Source of the DNA: Paracoccaceae bacterium
GTDB taxonomy: Bacteria; Pseudomonadota; Alphaproteobacteria; Rhodobacterales; Rhodobacteraceae
Assembly (NCBI GenBank): GCA_002400675.1
Contig: NVQY01000022.1
Span: forward strand, 10,416 to 20,451
Direction: 5' to 3'
DNA length: 10,036 nt
Shown: positions 1 through 5,505 of the stretch, in pieces
How positions within the stretch are numbered: the first letter of the stretch is position 1
How the letters are laid out: each line of letters begins with the position of its first letter
Made by a program: the position numbers and the translations under genes
The notes under the pieces: model-generated
The model's database searches: none
The model's input: the letters and a program-made list of their open reading frames with translations, nothing else
Told to the model about the DNA's origin: nothing

Positions 1-406
1 CCATCACCTCGGTTGCGGCGCGCTGATTGATTGCGCCCCATTTGTCCGCCCACGCCGTTAGCGACCAGGGCGCACCGGCCGGCCAAGCGCCCAGCTCTGG
101 CAGGAACACCTGCGCCGTGACCTCGGGGCCGCCTTTGGGGGTCACCTGAAGGGGGTGCAGATTATAACTGAACCCGCCTTCGTAAAATTGCAGACGTTTG
201 AGGTCCTCTGACCCAAGGCCGCGCACGAGAATGCCATTGGCCACGGCCCCCGGCGCGGCTTCAAGCACCGGAAACGGCTGATCCGGCACTTCGAACACGC
301 CGTATCCGGGCAATTCAGCCGCTATGGGATCAGGCGTCGCGCGCCCCAGGACCAGTTCCAACAAAGGGATATGGCGCAACGTGCCATAGAAAAACAAATC
401 AGACAC
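1..406 (-). CDS. trgB: TrgB-like protein, N-terminal AIG2/gamma-glutamylcyclotransferase-like domain (partial, 3' end outside window)
   Basis: Only the first 135 codons lie in the window; the frame is open to base 1. The start is a GTG at 406, with an AAGGTG ribosome site about 10 bases upstream; a TTG at 412 is an alternative. The protein opens LFFYGTLRH (residues 4-12), the substrate-loop signature of the AIG2/gamma-glutamylcyclotransferase fold. It also has FYEGGF (74-79), whose Glu76 sits where the family's catalytic acid is usually found. In Rhodobacterales a protein with this N-terminus continues into a NUDIX (ADP-ribose pyrophosphatase-like) domain and is called TrgB, because trgAB contributes to tellurite resistance in Rhodobacter sphaeroides. 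The NUDIX half is expected but not visible here. The gene lies 27 bases after trgA, so the two are probably co-transcribed. The fold is clear; the TrgB name rests on recalled family resemblance plus the neighbouring trgA. Confidence 0.85.
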   Translation of the reverse strand, partial: MSDLFFYGTLRHIPLLELVLGRATPDPIAAELPGYGVFEVPDQPFPVLEAAPGAVANGILVRGLGSEDLKRLQFYEGGFSYNLHPLQVTPKGGPEVTAQVFLPELGAWPAGAPWSLTAWADKWGAINQRAATEVM

Positions 407-433
407 GTTCAATATTCACCTTGTTTCAAATAC

Positions 434-874
434 TCAGCGCCATTTCTTCTTGGCGGAATCAGCCGCGAACCCGGCCAGAATACCACCAATCAACAGGGTG
501 GCAATGATATGCGGCGCCAGCAACACCCGGCCAAAATCCAACGCGATGGTAAAGATCGCCGCCAGCGCTTCGAACGGGCCGCCATAGCGGTTGCGCATGG
601 CCAGCCGGAACATTTCATAGGCACCCTGAACAAACAGCGCCCAGAATACCAGCGTTGCCATCCCGGTCATGCCGTTGTTGATCGCCGCCGTCACCCCGCG
701 CCCGGCGCGTTTGCCCATCACCACCCAGCCACAGACCAGCCCCAGCGCCACGTTGATCCAGGTGAAATAGCCAAAATCCTTGCCCTCTGGCATCAACGGG
801 ATGACCTGCCCGGAGACGATAAAGGCGATCAGGGCAAGGCTAAGGGCGGAAACAAGGCGGGCGGCGTCGGGCAT
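434..874 (-). CDS. trgA: TrgA family integral membrane protein (tellurite resistance-associated)
   Basis: This 146-residue membrane protein matches the TrgA family of Rhodobacterales, found with trgB in a locus that raises tellurite resistance; its biochemical role is unknown. Four hydrophobic segments are visible at about residues 4-22, 36-54, 65-87 and 117-138. Between segments two and three lies a small basic loop, GKRAGRGVTAAINNG (54-68), which I recall as the most conserved part of the family. The C-terminus is strongly basic (KKKWR). The start is the ATG at 874, which has GGAAAG just upstream and gives the usual N-terminus MPDAARLVSA. A longer frame reaching 943 would overlap the preceding methyltransferase gene and add an untypical 23-residue extension, so I rejected it. 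The gene begins 16 bases after the methyltransferase stop and trgB follows, suggesting one transcript. Confidence 0.88.
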   Translation of the reverse strand: MPDAARLVSALSLALIAFIVSGQVIPLMPEGKDFGYFTWINVALGLVCGWVVMGKRAGRGVTAAINNGMTGMATLVFWALFVQGAYEMFRLAMRNRYGGPFEALAAIFTIALDFGRVLLAPHIIATLLIGGILAGFAADSAKKKWR

Positions 875-890
875 GAAGGACTTTCCGTAA

Positions 891-2099
891 TCAGGAAGGA
901 CGGGACACTGTGATCTGCGTAACATCGCAGGTGGCATTTTCAAAGGCCGCCGCGCAAGAGGTCAGATAAAAGTTCCACATGCGCCTGAACCGCGCGTCAA
1001 AGCCAAGGGCGGCAATCTCTGACCAGCGCGCATTGAATGTCTCGTGCCAGCGCCGCAGCGTCAGATCGTAACTGGGGCCAAATTCGACCGAGCGTACAAC
1101 CGTCAGCCCCGCCTTTTTCACCTCGGCGCGCAACACCGAGGGGCTAGGCAGCATGCCGCCGGGAAAGATGTATTTCTGGATGAAATCCACCCCGCGCCGG
1201 TACACATCCCAGCGGTGATCCCCGACCGTAATGATCTGCAACGTCGCCAAGCACCCCGGTTTCAGCCGCTCACGCACTGTGTTGAAATAAACCGGCCAGT
1301 ATTTCTGCCCCACGGCTTCGAACATTTCGATGCTGGCGATGCCGTCATAGGTGCCTGTTTCGTCGCGGTAGTCCTGCATCTTGAACTCTACCAGATCGGA
1401 TAGACCCGCGTCTGCAATGCGTTGGCGGGCAAAGTTAAGCTGCTCTTGACTGATGGTCAGCCCGGTCACCCGCAGTCCGTGCTGGCGCGCGGCATATTCC
1501 GCGAACCCACCCCAGCCACAGCCGATTTCAAGGATGTGATCGCCGGATTGCACCCCCATCTGATCAATCAACGAGGCATATTTGGCGATCTGCGCCTTTT
1601 CCAGACTTTCCTGCCCGGTCTGAAACAGCGCACTGGAATAGGTCATGGTTTCATCCAGCCACAGCCCATAGAAATCATTGCCCAGATCATAGTGATAAGA
1701 GATGTTCTTGCGCGCCTGCGCCCGACTGTTGGCTTGCAGCCAGAACCGCAGGCGTTCATAGGCGCGCACCATGCTCATTCCGGGGAAATTGTCGTAGACG
1801 ATGTTGTCGCCCATATGCATCAGATCCATAAAGGCTTGCAGGTCCGGAGTGCTCCACCATTCATCAAGATAGGCGTCGGAGAACCCCAACTCGCCCTCGC
1901 GGATCAGCCGGGCGAACAGGTCACGATGATGGATGTTGAGCACGGCTGTTGGACCGGGTTTTTGCCCTTCAACGCGGAAAATCCGCCCATCCTCTAGCAC
2001 GAAATCAATCCGTCCGTGTTGCGTGCCCTCAAGCATCGTCATCACACGAGCAAAGTACCGGGGCAGGTTTTTCTGCCCTTCAGTGGTGGTCAGGATCAT
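891..2099 (-). CDS. Cyclopropane-fatty-acyl-phospholipid synthase-like SAM-dependent methyltransferase
   Basis: This 402-residue enzyme of the CFA synthase / mycolic acid methyltransferase family is predicted to transfer carbon from S-adenosylmethionine to double bonds of membrane phospholipid acyl chains. An N-terminal lipid-associated region (about 1-125) precedes the catalytic domain. Family motifs are HYDLGNDFYGLWLDE (136-150), the SAM-binding loop ILEIGCGWGG (189-198), the acidic site motif FEAVG (260-264) and KYIFPGGMLPS (309-319). Set against E. coli Cfa by eye, Glu261 and Tyr344 are kept, but the bicarbonate-binding Cys and His are replaced by Ser156 and Ile290. This is shared with a large subfamily and may mean a product other than a plain cyclopropane. 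The ATG at 2099 has GGGGGAA a few bases upstream. trgA follows after 16 bases; the PLP gene ends 70 bases upstream. I am sure of the family but not of the exact product, so I give no gene symbol. Confidence 0.88.
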   Translation of the reverse strand: MILTTTEGQKNLPRYFARVMTMLEGTQHGRIDFVLEDGRIFRVEGQKPGPTAVLNIHHRDLFARLIREGELGFSDAYLDEWWSTPDLQAFMDLMHMGDNIVYDNFPGMSMVRAYERLRFWLQANSRAQARKNISYHYDLGNDFYGLWLDETMTYSSALFQTGQESLEKAQIAKYASLIDQMGVQSGDHILEIGCGWGGFAEYAARQHGLRVTGLTISQEQLNFARQRIADAGLSDLVEFKMQDYRDETGTYDGIASIEMFEAVGQKYWPVYFNTVRERLKPGCLATLQIITVGDHRWDVYRRGVDFIQKYIFPGGMLPSPSVLRAEVKKAGLTVVRSVEFGPSYDLTLRRWHETFNARWSEIAALGFDARFRRMWNFYLTSCAAAFENATCDVTQITVSRPS

Positions 2100-2111
2100 A
2101 TGCGTTCCCCC

Positions 2112-2161
2112 GATTGCCGCTAACGCCTACAGGCTAGAGCGCAAAACGGGTTCCGGCAATC
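2112..2161. repeat. 8-bp inverted repeat in the leader of the methyltransferase gene
   Basis: GATTGCCG (2112-2119) and CGGCAATC (2154-2161) are perfect reverse complements separated by 34 bases, and together span most of the 70-base gap before the methyltransferase start. The inner sequence can also form a short imperfect hairpin. There is no T-tract, so it is not a terminator. An operator or leader structure is possible; chance is not excluded. Confidence 0.3.
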
Positions 2162-2169
2162 CCCCTGTT

Positions 2170-3402
2170 TTACAACACCCCATCCAGCGCGTTCAGCAGC
2201 TTATCCACCTCACCCGACGTGGTATAATGAGTGAACGACAGACGCAGCACGCCTTTGGCCATATCCACCCCCATCGCCTCTAACGCGCGCACGGCATAAA
2301 AATCACCACCCTCCACCATGATACCGGCACGGGCCAGCTCTGCGGCCACGTCTTCGCCCGATCGTGTTAGCGCCACGGCCACTGTCGGCGCGCGTCCCGA
2401 CGCATCGGACGGTCCGATCAGGCGCACCGAATTGCGGTCCTTTACAGCATCCAAAAGCGGCTGCAACAGACGTTGTTCATGTGCGCGCATCAGATCATGC
2501 ACAAACCCCGCACGTGCAACCGCACCCGATTTTGGCCCCCCATGATGGTCACACAACAGATCAAGGTAGTCGGCCATGCCCGCGCAGGCAGCAACCTGCG
2601 CATGATCCGGCCCGGCCGGGGTAAACCGCTGATACAGCGTTGCCGCATTGAAATAATGCCCCTGATTAGGCAGCATTTCGCCCAAAGCCCGCCGGATCAC
2701 CATGATCCCCTGATGCGGGCCATAGGTCTTGTAGGCGGAAAACAGATAGATATCCGCCCCCGCCAACCCCACATCCACCAACCCGTGCGGCGCATAGGAC
2801 ACCCCGTCGACGCAAGTAAACGCCCCGGCAGCGTGCGCCATCGCGGTAATCCCGGCCACCGGATTGATCTCGCCGACGACGTTGGAACAATGGGGAAAAC
2901 ACACCAGCCGCACCTTGTCATCCAACAGATTGGCCAGCGCGGCGGGGTCCAGATGCCCGGTCTCGGGGTCCACCTGCCATTCGCGCACCTCTATCCCGGC
3001 CTCGGCCAGACGCCGCCACGGGCCGGTGTTGGCCTCGTGATCCTGATTGGTGACGATGATCGCACTGCCGGGCGGCATCCACTGACGAAACGCCTGCGCC
3101 AACACATAAACATTCTGCGAGGTCGACGGCCCAAAACTAAGCTCGTCGGTTTCCACCCCAAGGATCGCCGCCAGCCGCACCCGCGCCTCGTCCATTTCGC
3201 CCCCCGCCAACTGCGAGGCCGCGTAAGGCGCATAAGGCTGAACCTTGCGCTGCGTATAATAGCGCATCAGCCGGTCAATCACCGGCTTGCAGGTATAAGA
3301 CCCGCCGGCATTCTCAAAGAACGCCTGACCTTGCAGGGTCGGCTCTTCAAAAGCCGGGAATTGCCCGCGTACAAAGTCGATATCCAGATCAGCAACAGAC
3401 AC
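2170..3402 (-). CDS. Class-V aminotransferase-fold PLP enzyme, cysteine desulfurase-like (VC1184-type)
   Basis: This 410-residue protein has the fold-type I class-V architecture of the cysteine desulfurase/selenocysteine lyase group. Expected PLP contacts are visible: GPSTSQN (91-97) for the phosphate, His122 in DHEAN stacking on the ring, Asp199 in DGV at the pyridine nitrogen, and Lys225 in SAYKTYGPH as the Schiff-base lysine. The C-terminal region carries EGGDFYA (364-370) and RLSFTHY, typical of the subfamily named after Vibrio VC1184. No cysteine occurs in the loop where IscS or SufS carry the persulfide Cys, so sulfur transfer is doubtful and the substrate is unknown. The start is the GTG at 3402, with AAAGGAAA at a good distance upstream and no ATG nearby. 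The gene sits between acuI, from which a terminator separates it, and the methyltransferase gene. Confidence 0.88.
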   Translation of the reverse strand: MSVADLDIDFVRGQFPAFEEPTLQGQAFFENAGGSYTCKPVIDRLMRYYTQRKVQPYAPYAASQLAGGEMDEARVRLAAILGVETDELSFGPSTSQNVYVLAQAFRQWMPPGSAIIVTNQDHEANTGPWRRLAEAGIEVREWQVDPETGHLDPAALANLLDDKVRLVCFPHCSNVVGEINPVAGITAMAHAAGAFTCVDGVSYAPHGLVDVGLAGADIYLFSAYKTYGPHQGIMVIRRALGEMLPNQGHYFNAATLYQRFTPAGPDHAQVAACAGMADYLDLLCDHHGGPKSGAVARAGFVHDLMRAHEQRLLQPLLDAVKDRNSVRLIGPSDASGRAPTVAVALTRSGEDVAAELARAGIMVEGGDFYAVRALEAMGVDMAKGVLRLSFTHYTTSGEVDKLLNALDGVL

Positions 3403-3422
3403 AAGTATTTCCTTTCACACGC

Positions 3423-3449
3423 AAAAAGCCCCGGCCTTCCTGCCGGGAC
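3423..3449 (-). terminator. Rho-independent terminator after acuI
   Basis: On the minus strand CCCGGC pairs perfectly with GCCGGG around a six-base loop (arms at 3442-3447 and 3430-3435), followed by GC and five T residues (3427-3423). It lies about 70 bases beyond the acuI stop and should end that transcript. Its T-run finishes only 20 bases before the GTG start of the PLP gene, so it also sits inside that gene's leader and could act as an attenuator. Confidence 0.7.
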
Positions 3450-3517
3450 CATCGCACCATTGAAAGGACACTTCAGCCCCGGTTTCAAGCGCGTTTTACC
3501 ACACCCCCAGGGACAAA

Positions 3518-4510
3518 TCAGGCGTTTACATCCACCACAACCCGGCCCCGAACCTGCCCTTTGAGAATATCACGCCCCAACGCGGGCAGATCGCCAAGCG
3601 TGGCAGGCACAATCATCGCCTCCAGCTTATCCATCGGCAAATCCTGCGCAATCCGCCCCCACGCCCGCACCCGGTTCTCATAGGGCTGCATCACCGAATC
3701 AATCCCCAAAAGGTTGACCCCGCGCAACAGGAACGGAATGACCGTGGCCGGCAACCCGGCCCCCCCGGCCAACCCAACCGCCGCCACCGAGGCGCCATAC
3801 TTCATCTGCCCCAACACCCGCGCCAGCATCGCGCCGCCAACAGCGTCCACACAACCGGCCCACATTTCCCCTTCAAGCGGACGCTTGACGGTCTCGGCCA
3901 GGTCTTCACGCGCCACAATCTGCGTCGCCCCCAACCCGGTCAGATACTCTGCTGTCTCAGGCCGCCCGGTCACCCCGGCCACCTCATACCCCAGATGCGC
4001 CAATATCGCCGTGGCCACCGACCCGACCCCCCCTGCGGCCCCGGTCACCAGAACCGGCGCCTGTCCGGGCTGCAACCCGTGATCCTCAAGCGCCATAACC
4101 GCCAGCATCGCGGTAAACCCAGCGGTCCCAACGGCCATCGCGGCGCGCGTATCCAACCCCTGCGGCAACGGCACCAACCAATCCGCCCGAACCCGCGCCT
4201 TCTGCGAATATCCGCCCCAATGCGCCTCGCCCACGCGCCAACCGGTCAACACAACCCTGTCACCCGGCGCATAGCGATCGTCGCTGGACGCCTCGACCAC
4301 CCCGGCAAAATCAATCCCCGGCACATGCGGATACTTGCGCACCAACCCACCACCAGAGCCGATGCACATGCCATCCTTGTAATTCACCGTGGAATACTCG
4401 ACCGCCACGGTCACCTCCCCCGCCGGCAAATCCTCCAGCGTGATGCCGCGAACCGCAGCACTGGTCTTGCCAGTCTCTTCATCCTTCTCAACCACCAAAG
4501 CGTTAAACAT
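3518..4510 (-). CDS. acuI: Acrylyl-CoA reductase (NADPH), AcuI/YhdH family
   Basis: This 330-residue medium-chain dehydrogenase/reductase of the AcuI/YhdH type reduces acrylyl-CoA to propionyl-CoA with NADPH. The reaction detoxifies acrylate formed from DMSP and also serves 3-hydroxypropionate assimilation. Motifs are VNYKD (42-46), HVPGIDFAG (62-70), WGGYSQ (98-103), the nucleotide loop GAAGGVGS (157-164) and TGR (181-183), where the NADPH phosphate is bound. It lacks the structural and catalytic zinc cysteines of alcohol dehydrogenases, as expected for this zinc-free branch. Length matches the family. The start is the ATG at 4510, which follows a strong AAGGAG site at the right spacing; an upstream in-frame ATG at 4546 would put that site inside the gene. 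No dmdA, ddd lyase or acuR gene is in the window, so its route of use cannot be read from context. DinB ends 65 bases upstream. Confidence 0.92.
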   Translation of the reverse strand: MFNALVVEKDEETGKTSAAVRGITLEDLPAGEVTVAVEYSTVNYKDGMCIGSGGGLVRKYPHVPGIDFAGVVEASSDDRYAPGDRVVLTGWRVGEAHWGGYSQKARVRADWLVPLPQGLDTRAAMAVGTAGFTAMLAVMALEDHGLQPGQAPVLVTGAAGGVGSVATAILAHLGYEVAGVTGRPETAEYLTGLGATQIVAREDLAETVKRPLEGEMWAGCVDAVGGAMLARVLGQMKYGASVAAVGLAGGAGLPATVIPFLLRGVNLLGIDSVMQPYENRVRAWGRIAQDLPMDKLEAMIVPATLGDLPALGRDILKGQVRGRVVVDVNA

Positions 4511-4528
4511 ATCCACTCTCCTTTTCAT

Positions 4529-4558
4529 GGGCGCTACCAAACACAAATGCGCGCGCCC
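4529..4558. repeat. Inverted repeat upstream of acuI
   Basis: GGGCGC (4529-4534) and GCGCCC (4553-4558) are perfect reverse complements with an 18-base AT-richer middle. They end about five bases before the acuI ribosome site, within the 65-base gap after dinB. This could be an operator or a leader hairpin covering translation initiation; six GC pairs can also arise by chance in GC-rich DNA. Confidence 0.3.
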
Positions 4559-4575
4559 TATATTTCTTCTGTTTC

Positions 4576-5106
4576 TTAAATACCCCCGCCGGAGGCTCCC
4601 AAACCATCCCCCGGCATGAACGGCAAATCACTAACCGGCGCCGGTGACCCCGCCGCCGTCAGCATCGCATGAACCTGCCCGCGATGATGGGTCTGATGGT
4701 TGAACAACTGCACCACGCAAATCGCCATCGGCTTGCTCAACTCAACCCCCTTGATCCCGGAATAATACCTCAGCGACCCCTGCAAAGCCGCATCACTAAC
4801 CACCTCGGCCCACCGCGAAATCCGCGCATCCATCTCTGCGCGCGCCGGCAGCCATTCGACCAGACTGGCAAAAAGCGTCACCGACTCCTCAACCCCCACA
4901 TCAAACGATGCCCCCCCATCAAACCGGGCGGTCCAGATCGCATCCCCCCACATCAGATGGTTCAGCGTTCCCAGAACCGACCCAAAGAACGCCCCCCGAT
5001 TGCGCGCGCCCTCTGCTTCATCCATCGCCTTAAGTATCTCTCGCAACTGACTGTTCTGCCACGCGTTATAGCGCGCCATCGTAACGCAATATCCCCGTGT
5101 GATCAT
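4576..5106 (-). CDS. DinB family (DfsB-like four-helix bundle) protein
   Basis: This 176-residue protein has the DinB/YfiT-like metal-binding four-helix bundle pattern. The three-histidine site is present: His50 in GTLNHLMWGD (46-55), and His137 and His141 in NHQTHHRGQ (136-144). These normally hold a divalent metal. Some family members are bacillithiol- or mycothiol-dependent transferases, but those thiols are not expected in alphaproteobacteria, so the substrate is unknown. The ATG at 5106 was chosen because it gives the usual N-terminus (MARYNAWQN at 10-18) and its A is also the last base of the upstream DUF1326 TGA, a TGATG overlap. A frame extending upstream to 5229 runs through that gene in another phase and is not credible. 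Translation is probably coupled to the short DUF1326 frame; acuI follows 65 bases downstream. Confidence 0.85.
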   Translation of the reverse strand: MITRGYCVTMARYNAWQNSQLREILKAMDEAEGARNRGAFFGSVLGTLNHLMWGDAIWTARFDGGASFDVGVEESVTLFASLVEWLPARAEMDARISRWAEVVSDAALQGSLRYYSGIKGVELSKPMAICVVQLFNHQTHHRGQVHAMLTAAGSPAPVSDLPFMPGDGLGASGGGI

Positions 5107-5312
5107 CAGCGCACCCCGCCCCAGGTCTGGCAATGGCCTTCGGTGGGGGTGTGTTTGCCCAGCGAGACCACACAAGGACAAAATACCATACAGTTGCAGT
5201 TCAGGATCAACTCGCCCTTCATTGCCCATGGCGTCAGCCCCGGATCGGACGTGTCCGCCGCCGGTTGACGGCTGTCGGTTTTCTCGGCCACTTGCATACG
5301 ATCACTTGCCAT
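5106..5312 (-). CDS. Truncated DUF1326-domain protein (68 aa, probable gene remnant)
   Basis: Residues 30-68 match the start of DUF1326: a hydrophobic strand, CNCMVFCPC (39-47), then PTEGHCQTWGG (56-66). Cys39, Cys41, Cys45, Cys47 and Cys61 are the conserved cysteines and suggest metal binding; the function of the family is not known. Family members usually run to about 200 residues, but this frame ends with TGA directly after GGVR, where the family continues with an acidic, Gly-rich stretch (ID.GHYGD-like). About two thirds of the domain is therefore missing, and the stop overlaps the dinB start. The ATG at 5312 has a good GAGGAG site about 11 bases upstream, so the 5' end looks intact. The 29-residue N-terminal lead is polar and unrecognised. 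It is either a decaying gene or a surviving Cys-rich mini-protein whose translation feeds dinB. Confidence 0.7.
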   Translation of the reverse strand: MASDRMQVAEKTDSRQPAADTSDPGLTPWAMKGELILNCNCMVFCPCVVSLGKHTPTEGHCQTWGGVR

Positions 5313-5327
5313 TGTTGTCTCTTCTCC

Positions 5328-5396
5328 TCAGATCAATCCAAATCCAACCATCCCGGAGGCAGCAATCAACATCGCCCCCATGGCCCTGATCCGATC
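5328..5396 (-). pseudogene. Possible C-terminal remnant of a DUF2182 membrane protein (22 codons)
   Basis: A minus-strand open stretch starting just after a TAA (5397-5399) reads DRIRAMGAMLIAASGMVGFG and ends LI-stop, the TGA running straight into the DUF1326 ribosome site. Its basic lead followed by a hydrophobic Gly/Ala/Leu helix resembles the last helix of DUF2182, a predicted metal-binding membrane protein often encoded next to DUF1326. An internal ATG at 5381 could instead make a 17-residue peptide. The match is short and from memory, so this is tentative. Confidence 0.3.
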
Positions 5397-5429
5397 TTAC
5401 AGCACGCCCCCTCGATCCCTTACAACGCG

Positions 5430-5448
5430 ACTCAGTGACAGGCTGAGT
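5430..5448. repeat. ACTCAG / CTGAGT inverted repeat in the divergent intergenic region
   Basis: ACTCAG (5430-5435) and CTGAGT (5443-5448) are perfect reverse complements around a seven-base loop, just to the left of the promoter pair. It may be a second regulator site or a leader hairpin of the minus-strand transcript. Confidence 0.35.
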
Positions 5449-5450
5449 GC

Positions 5451-5478
5451 TTGCAATTTACATGTCAGGTTTTTAAAT
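5451..5478 (+). promoter_or_regulatory. Candidate promoter of the GntR regulator gene
   Basis: TTGCAA (5451-5456) and TTAAAT (5473-5478) lie 16 bases apart in the most AT-rich strip of the window. Transcription would begin near 5485, about 20 bases before the ATG at 5506, which fits the lack of a clear ribosome site. Each box matches the sigma-70 consensus at four of six positions. Confidence 0.4.
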
Positions 5479-5483
5479 GTCAG
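5455..5483 (-). promoter_or_regulatory. Candidate promoter of the DUF1326-dinB unit
   Basis: On the minus strand CTGACA (5483-5478, five of six matches to the -35 consensus) and TAAATT (5460-5455, four of six) are 17 bases apart. It overlaps the plus-strand promoter almost fully, so polymerase can occupy only one at a time. The leader to the DUF1326 start would be about 135 bases. Confidence 0.4.
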
Positions 5484-5486
5484 ACA
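5462..5486. promoter_or_regulatory. Candidate GntR operator: TGTCAGACA palindrome plus ATGTCAG direct repeat
   Basis: TGTC-A-GACA (5478-5486) is a perfect palindrome of the size that GntR-family dimers bind. ATGTCAG occurs at 5462-5468 and again at 5477-5483, a 15-base period. Both lie inside the overlapping promoters and next to the gntR start, so autoregulation and control of the divergent unit are plausible. No operator of this sequence is known to me. Confidence 0.4.
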
Positions 5487-5505
5487 AATAAAAAGATTGA
5501 TCGAA

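Noticed and set aside
371..913. 180-codon plus-strand frame opposite trgA
   Set aside because: It is antisense to a clear four-helix membrane protein; its own composition is polar with His/Gln/Arg runs and no recognisable family.
1422..1997. 191-codon open frame on the plus strand opposite the methyltransferase gene
   Set aside because: It is antisense to recognised CFA-synthase motifs, and I recognise no domain or ribosome site for it.
2473..3564. 363-codon open frame on the plus strand opposite the PLP enzyme gene
   Set aside because: It lies antisense to a gene with a full set of PLP motifs and continues across the terminator and the end of acuI. Its product is rich in Arg, His, Pro and Gln, as expected from the reverse of GC-rich codons.
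4511..4546. 12-residue N-terminal extension of AcuI from an ATG at 4546
   Set aside because: The strong AAGGAG site lies inside this extension at the right spacing for the ATG at 4510, and family proteins start MFNAL-like.
5380..5505. N-terminal extension of the GntR regulator from an ATG at 5380
   Set aside because: The extra 42 residues are unlike the family and would be encoded by the region holding the promoter boxes and palindrome; the ATG at 5506 gives the usual distance to the winged helix.
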